Of a stretch of DNA of 64,000 nucleotides, positions 62,123-64,000 are shown piece after piece. Position numbers and translations under genes: made by a program. The notes beneath the pieces were generated by a model that worked only from the letters and a program-made list of their open reading frames with translations, ran no database searches and had not been told where the DNA came from. Every line of letters begins with the position of its first letter. Position 1 is the stretch's first letter. The stretch lies in assembly GCA_014649555.1 (NCBI GenBank), contig BMTG01000019.1, forward strand, positions 1 to 64,000. The letters are read 5' to 3'. Source of the DNA: Streptomyces globisporus (lineage in GTDB: Bacteria > Actinomycetota > Actinomycetes > Streptomycetales > Streptomycetaceae).

Positions 62123-62172
62123 AAGCTAGCGAATCGGACTGAGGGTGGCAACGATATGCCAGACTTTGGCAA
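62123..62172 (-). promoter_or_regulatory. Promoter of the peptide operon with TTGCCA pair
   Basis: On the minus strand, TTGCCA at 62151-62146 serves as -35 and TAGCTT at 62128-62123 as -10, with a 17-bp spacer. The -10 is about 57 bases before the peptide start. A second TTGCCA lies 21 bp upstream (62172-62167), so an activator could bind both copies on one DNA face. Inverted half-copies (ATGCCA 62156, TTGCC 62174) lie between and above. Confidence 0.6.
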
Positions 62173-62184
62173 CTTGCCTGGGTA

Positions 62185-62802
62185 TCAGCCGGACTGTCGG
62201 CCGCTGGTGAAGACGGAACGGCGAGATCCCGCGACCGCGTCGCTGAGCAGCAGGGTCTGCTCACCCAGCGTCGGGGCGGCCAGCATGTCGCGTACCGGGA
62301 GCGTGACGCCCAGCTCGCGGTTGATCCTGCGGACCAGCCGGGTGATGAGCAGGGAGTCGCCGCCGTGGGCGAAGAAATCAGCACCTTCGGAGGGGTCCGG
62401 GAAGCCGAGCAGGTCACCCCAGCCGCGCACCAGTACCTGGCGGATGTCGCCGGTGGTGACGACCGTGCGCCGGGAGCCCCGACGTGCCGAGCGCAGCCGC
62501 GTGGCATGCACCAGCGCCACCTGGTCGCCGAGGTTGCGCCGCGACAGCTCGCGCAGCGACACCGTGACGCCGAACCTCTCGGTGATCCTGCGGACCAGCC
62601 GCGTGATCAGCAGCGTGTCCCCGCCGCGCGCGAAGAAGTCCGAATGCTCGGTGAGGTCGGAGCGGCCGAGGAGCTCGCTCCACGCGCCGACCATGAACTC
62701 CCCCACGTCACCGAGCCGGTGCTCGTTGCCGTCGGGGCCCTTCGACGCGCCGGATCCCGCGGAACGGTTCCGGCCGGAGACGGCAGAGCGGTCACTGGTC
62801 AC
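62185..62802 (-). CDS. Tandem carrier protein (two PCP/ACP-like domains)
   Basis: A 205-residue protein made of two carrier domains. The upstream one has FFARGGDTLLITRLVRRI and the downstream one FFAHGGDSLLITRLVRRI. The second has the phosphopantetheine Ser of the GGDS motif; in the first the Ser is replaced by Thr, so it is probably not modified. Such discrete double carriers are unusual. The GTG at 62802 has ggagg eight bases upstream; ATG 62817 is possible. No ketosynthase, adenylation or condensation gene is adjacent, so its partner is unknown. It could serve the enediyne pathway or an unknown product. Confidence 0.85.
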   Translation of the reverse strand: MTSDRSAVSGRNRSAGSGASKGPDGNEHRLGDVGEFMVGAWSELLGRSDLTEHSDFFARGGDTLLITRLVRRITERFGVTVSLRELSRRNLGDQVALVHATRLRSARRGSRRTVVTTGDIRQVLVRGWGDLLGFPDPSEGADFFAHGGDSLLITRLVRRINRELGVTLPVRDMLAAPTLGEQTLLLSDAVAGSRRSVFTSGRQSG

Positions 62803-62848
62803 TTTCGCCACCTCCATGGGCATGTGTCGGCTGCATCGGCTTCCCGCC

Positions 62849-62899
62849 ACGGTACGGGAGCACATGTTGCATGGCAATACCTTTCCAAGTCGGTGGCAA
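62849..62899 (-). promoter_or_regulatory. Promoter of the tandem carrier gene with TTGCCA pair
   Basis: On the minus strand, TTGCCA (62877-62872) is -35 and TACCGT (62854-62849) is -10, spacer 17 bp. A second TTGCCA lies 22 bp upstream (62899-62894). An inverted copy, TTGCCA on the plus strand, is at 62906-62911. The layout repeats that of the peptide operon. Confidence 0.6.
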
Positions 62900-62961
62900 C
62901 CCTCCTTGCCATCCACCCGCCGCAGTTGGGCGAGATGTGTAGGCAGTCGAGGTCGGCAGGT

Positions 62962-62991
62962 TTGCCAAGCCGCGCGCGACCGGCATACTCT
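62962..62991 (+). promoter_or_regulatory. Promoter of the XRE-TPR gene
   Basis: TTGCCA at 62962-62967 and TACTCT at 62986-62991 with an 18-bp spacer, about 92 bases before the GTG start. The same -35 word as in the two neighbouring promoters suggests autoregulation; a second upstream copy is not clear here. Confidence 0.5.
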
Positions 62992-63082
62992 CTGGCACAA
63001 CTGGAATGAGTAGCGTGGCAGGCCACGGGGACCGGGCCGGGCCAGGAACCTTCGTCCTCCATCTATTCGCTGGGGCGTGCAC

Positions 63083-64000
63083 GTGTTGGAGCAGCCATCT
63101 TTCGGCCGTCGCCTGAGGCAGCTGAGGACCGAGCGGGGTCTTTCCCAGGCCGCGCTTGCGGGGGACGGCATGTCTACGGGCTATCTCTCGCGCCTGGAGT
63201 CGGGCGCCCGGCAGCCCTCCGATCGCGCCGTCGCCCACCTGGCCGGACAACTCGGCATCAGCCCGTCGGAGTTCGAAGGCTCCCGGGCCACCTCGCTCGC
63301 CCAGATCCTCTCCCTCTCCACTTCCCTGGAGTCCGACGAGACCAGTGAGCTTCTCGCCGAGGCGGTACGTTCCGCGCATGGCCAGGATCCGATGCTCCGC
63401 TGGCAGGCCCTGTGGCTGCTGGGACAGTGGAAGCGCCGGCACGGCGACTCGGCCGGCGAGCACGGCTACCTCCAGCGTCTGGTGACGCTGAGTGAGGAGA
63501 TCGGCCTGGCCGAGTTGCGCGCACGGGCCCTGACCCAGTTCGCCCGGTCGCTGCGGGTACTGGGCGAGATCGTTCCGGCGGTGGAGGCCGCCGCCGCCGC
63601 CCACCGGCTCGCGGTGGACCATGCGCTGTCCAGCCAGGACAGGGCCGCTTCGCTGCTGGTTCTGGTGTCGGTGGAGGCCGAGGCGGGACGGATGCCCGAT
63701 GCCCGGCGCCACGCCGACGAACTGACCGTCCTGGTGAGGGGACGGTCCGACACTCTGTGGGCCGAGGCGTTGTGGACGGCGGGCGCGTTGAAGGTGCGGC
63801 AGGGCGAGTTCGCCGCGGCCGAGGTCCTTTTCCAGGAGGCTCTGGACGGGTTCGACAGCCGGGAGAACCTGACGATCTGGCTGCGGCTGCGCATCGCGAT
63901 GGCCGAACTCCACCTGCAGAAACTTCCCCCCGAGCCCGACGCCGCGCAGCTCTGCATCGAGGCGGCGGAGGCGGCCCTTCCCTTCGCCCGCACATCCGCT
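63083..64000 (+). CDS. XRE-family regulator with TPR-like C-terminal region (partial)
   Basis: The frame is open from GTG 63083 to the window end, 306 codons. Residues 6-60 form an XRE helix-turn-helix (FGRRLRQLRTERGLSQAAL, then STGYLSRLESGARQPSDRA). The rest is helical in TPR-like pairs (RWQALWLLGQWKRRHGDSAG, LRARALTQFARSLRVLGEI, LWTAGALKVRQGEFAAAEVL). This architecture resembles RRNPP peptide receptors of Firmicutes and several Streptomyces pathway regulators. It is divergent from the tandem carrier gene and shares its TTGCCA promoter word. The ribosome site is weak, so the start is uncertain. Confidence 0.85.
   Translation, partial: MLEQPSFGRRLRQLRTERGLSQAALAGDGMSTGYLSRLESGARQPSDRAVAHLAGQLGISPSEFEGSRATSLAQILSLSTSLESDETSELLAEAVRSAHGQDPMLRWQALWLLGQWKRRHGDSAGEHGYLQRLVTLSEEIGLAELRARALTQFARSLRVLGEIVPAVEAAAAAHRLAVDHALSSQDRAASLLVLVSVEAEAGRMPDARRHADELTVLVRGRSDTLWAEALWTAGALKVRQGEFAAAEVLFQEALDGFDSRENLTIWLRLRIAMAELHLQKLPPEPDAAQLCIEAAEAALPFARTSA

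Noticed and set aside
1-64000. CRISPR arrays, tRNA and rRNA genes
   Set aside because: No regularly spaced short direct repeats, cloverleaf-like or rRNA-like sequence was noticed on reading; a covariance search was not possible.

Overview
The window is high-GC actinomycete DNA with Streptomyces-type ribosome binding sites, many GTG and TTG starts, and dense operons joined by ATGA or GTGA overlaps. From about 16.5 kb to 58.7 kb it carries the peripheral half of a nine-membered enediyne chromoprotein cluster. The gene set matches C-1027 (lidamycin) of Streptomyces globisporus: the apoprotein CagA, an MIO tyrosine aminomutase with the beta-tyrosine tailoring genes, an anthranilate-synthase-like ADIC pathway for the benzoxazolinate, and a dTDP-aminosugar pathway. 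By memory only, the CagA and SgcC4 translations look essentially identical to the C-1027 proteins, so sgc names are used where I recognise them. No enediyne PKS (sgcE type) is in the window; if the cluster is complete it should lie beyond position 64000.

Region 1 (1-16.5 kb) is accessory and looks like plasmid or mobile-element backbone. It has a decayed IS5-like transposase and a helicase-associated-domain remnant. It also has two paralogous replication modules, each a D5-type primase/helicase followed by a small conserved protein. Module A (2870-6480) keeps a primase-polymerase in front of the helicase and has an array of 17-bp repeats upstream. Module B (11840-14775) has lost its primase-polymerase except for the C-terminus and has a 96-bp inverted repeat upstream. 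Both loci share the core GGGACTGANGGGACY. Between the modules are metabolic genes of unknown role: a PTS enzyme I-like PEP protein, a FAD protein, an AhpD-like protein and a MetE-like enzyme.

Region 2 (15-23.7 kb) has an orphan solute-binding protein, a UvrA-like resistance protein, a cation/proton antiporter, the halogenase SgcC3, SgcA1 and cagA. Region 3 (23.7-34.6 kb, minus strand) makes the aminosugar (A4, A5, A3, A2), opens the core epoxide (F) and starts the benzoxazolinate (D1, D, a ligase, G, a membrane acyltransferase). Region 4 (34.8-43.4 kb, plus strand) holds a FAD hydroxylase, SgcA6, SgcA, the exporter SgcB, a second ligase and SgcC. Region 5 (43.4-58.7 kb) holds accessory SgcJ-type genes, C5, C2, C4 and C1, an MMPL exporter, D4, D3 and an acyl-CoA-dehydrogenase-fold flavoprotein.

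Region 6 (59-64 kb) is the least familiar part. It has an Ala/Pro-rich small protein coupled to an AhpD-like protein, a frameshifted SDR, a second AhpD-like protein, a 55-residue exported peptide with two VEWP motifs, a tandem carrier protein, and an XRE-TPR regulator cut by the window end. Three promoters here have TTGCCA at -35, and two of them have a second TTGCCA 21-22 bp upstream. This suggests one small regulon, possibly built around a peptide and its receptor; it is my main candidate for an undescribed system.
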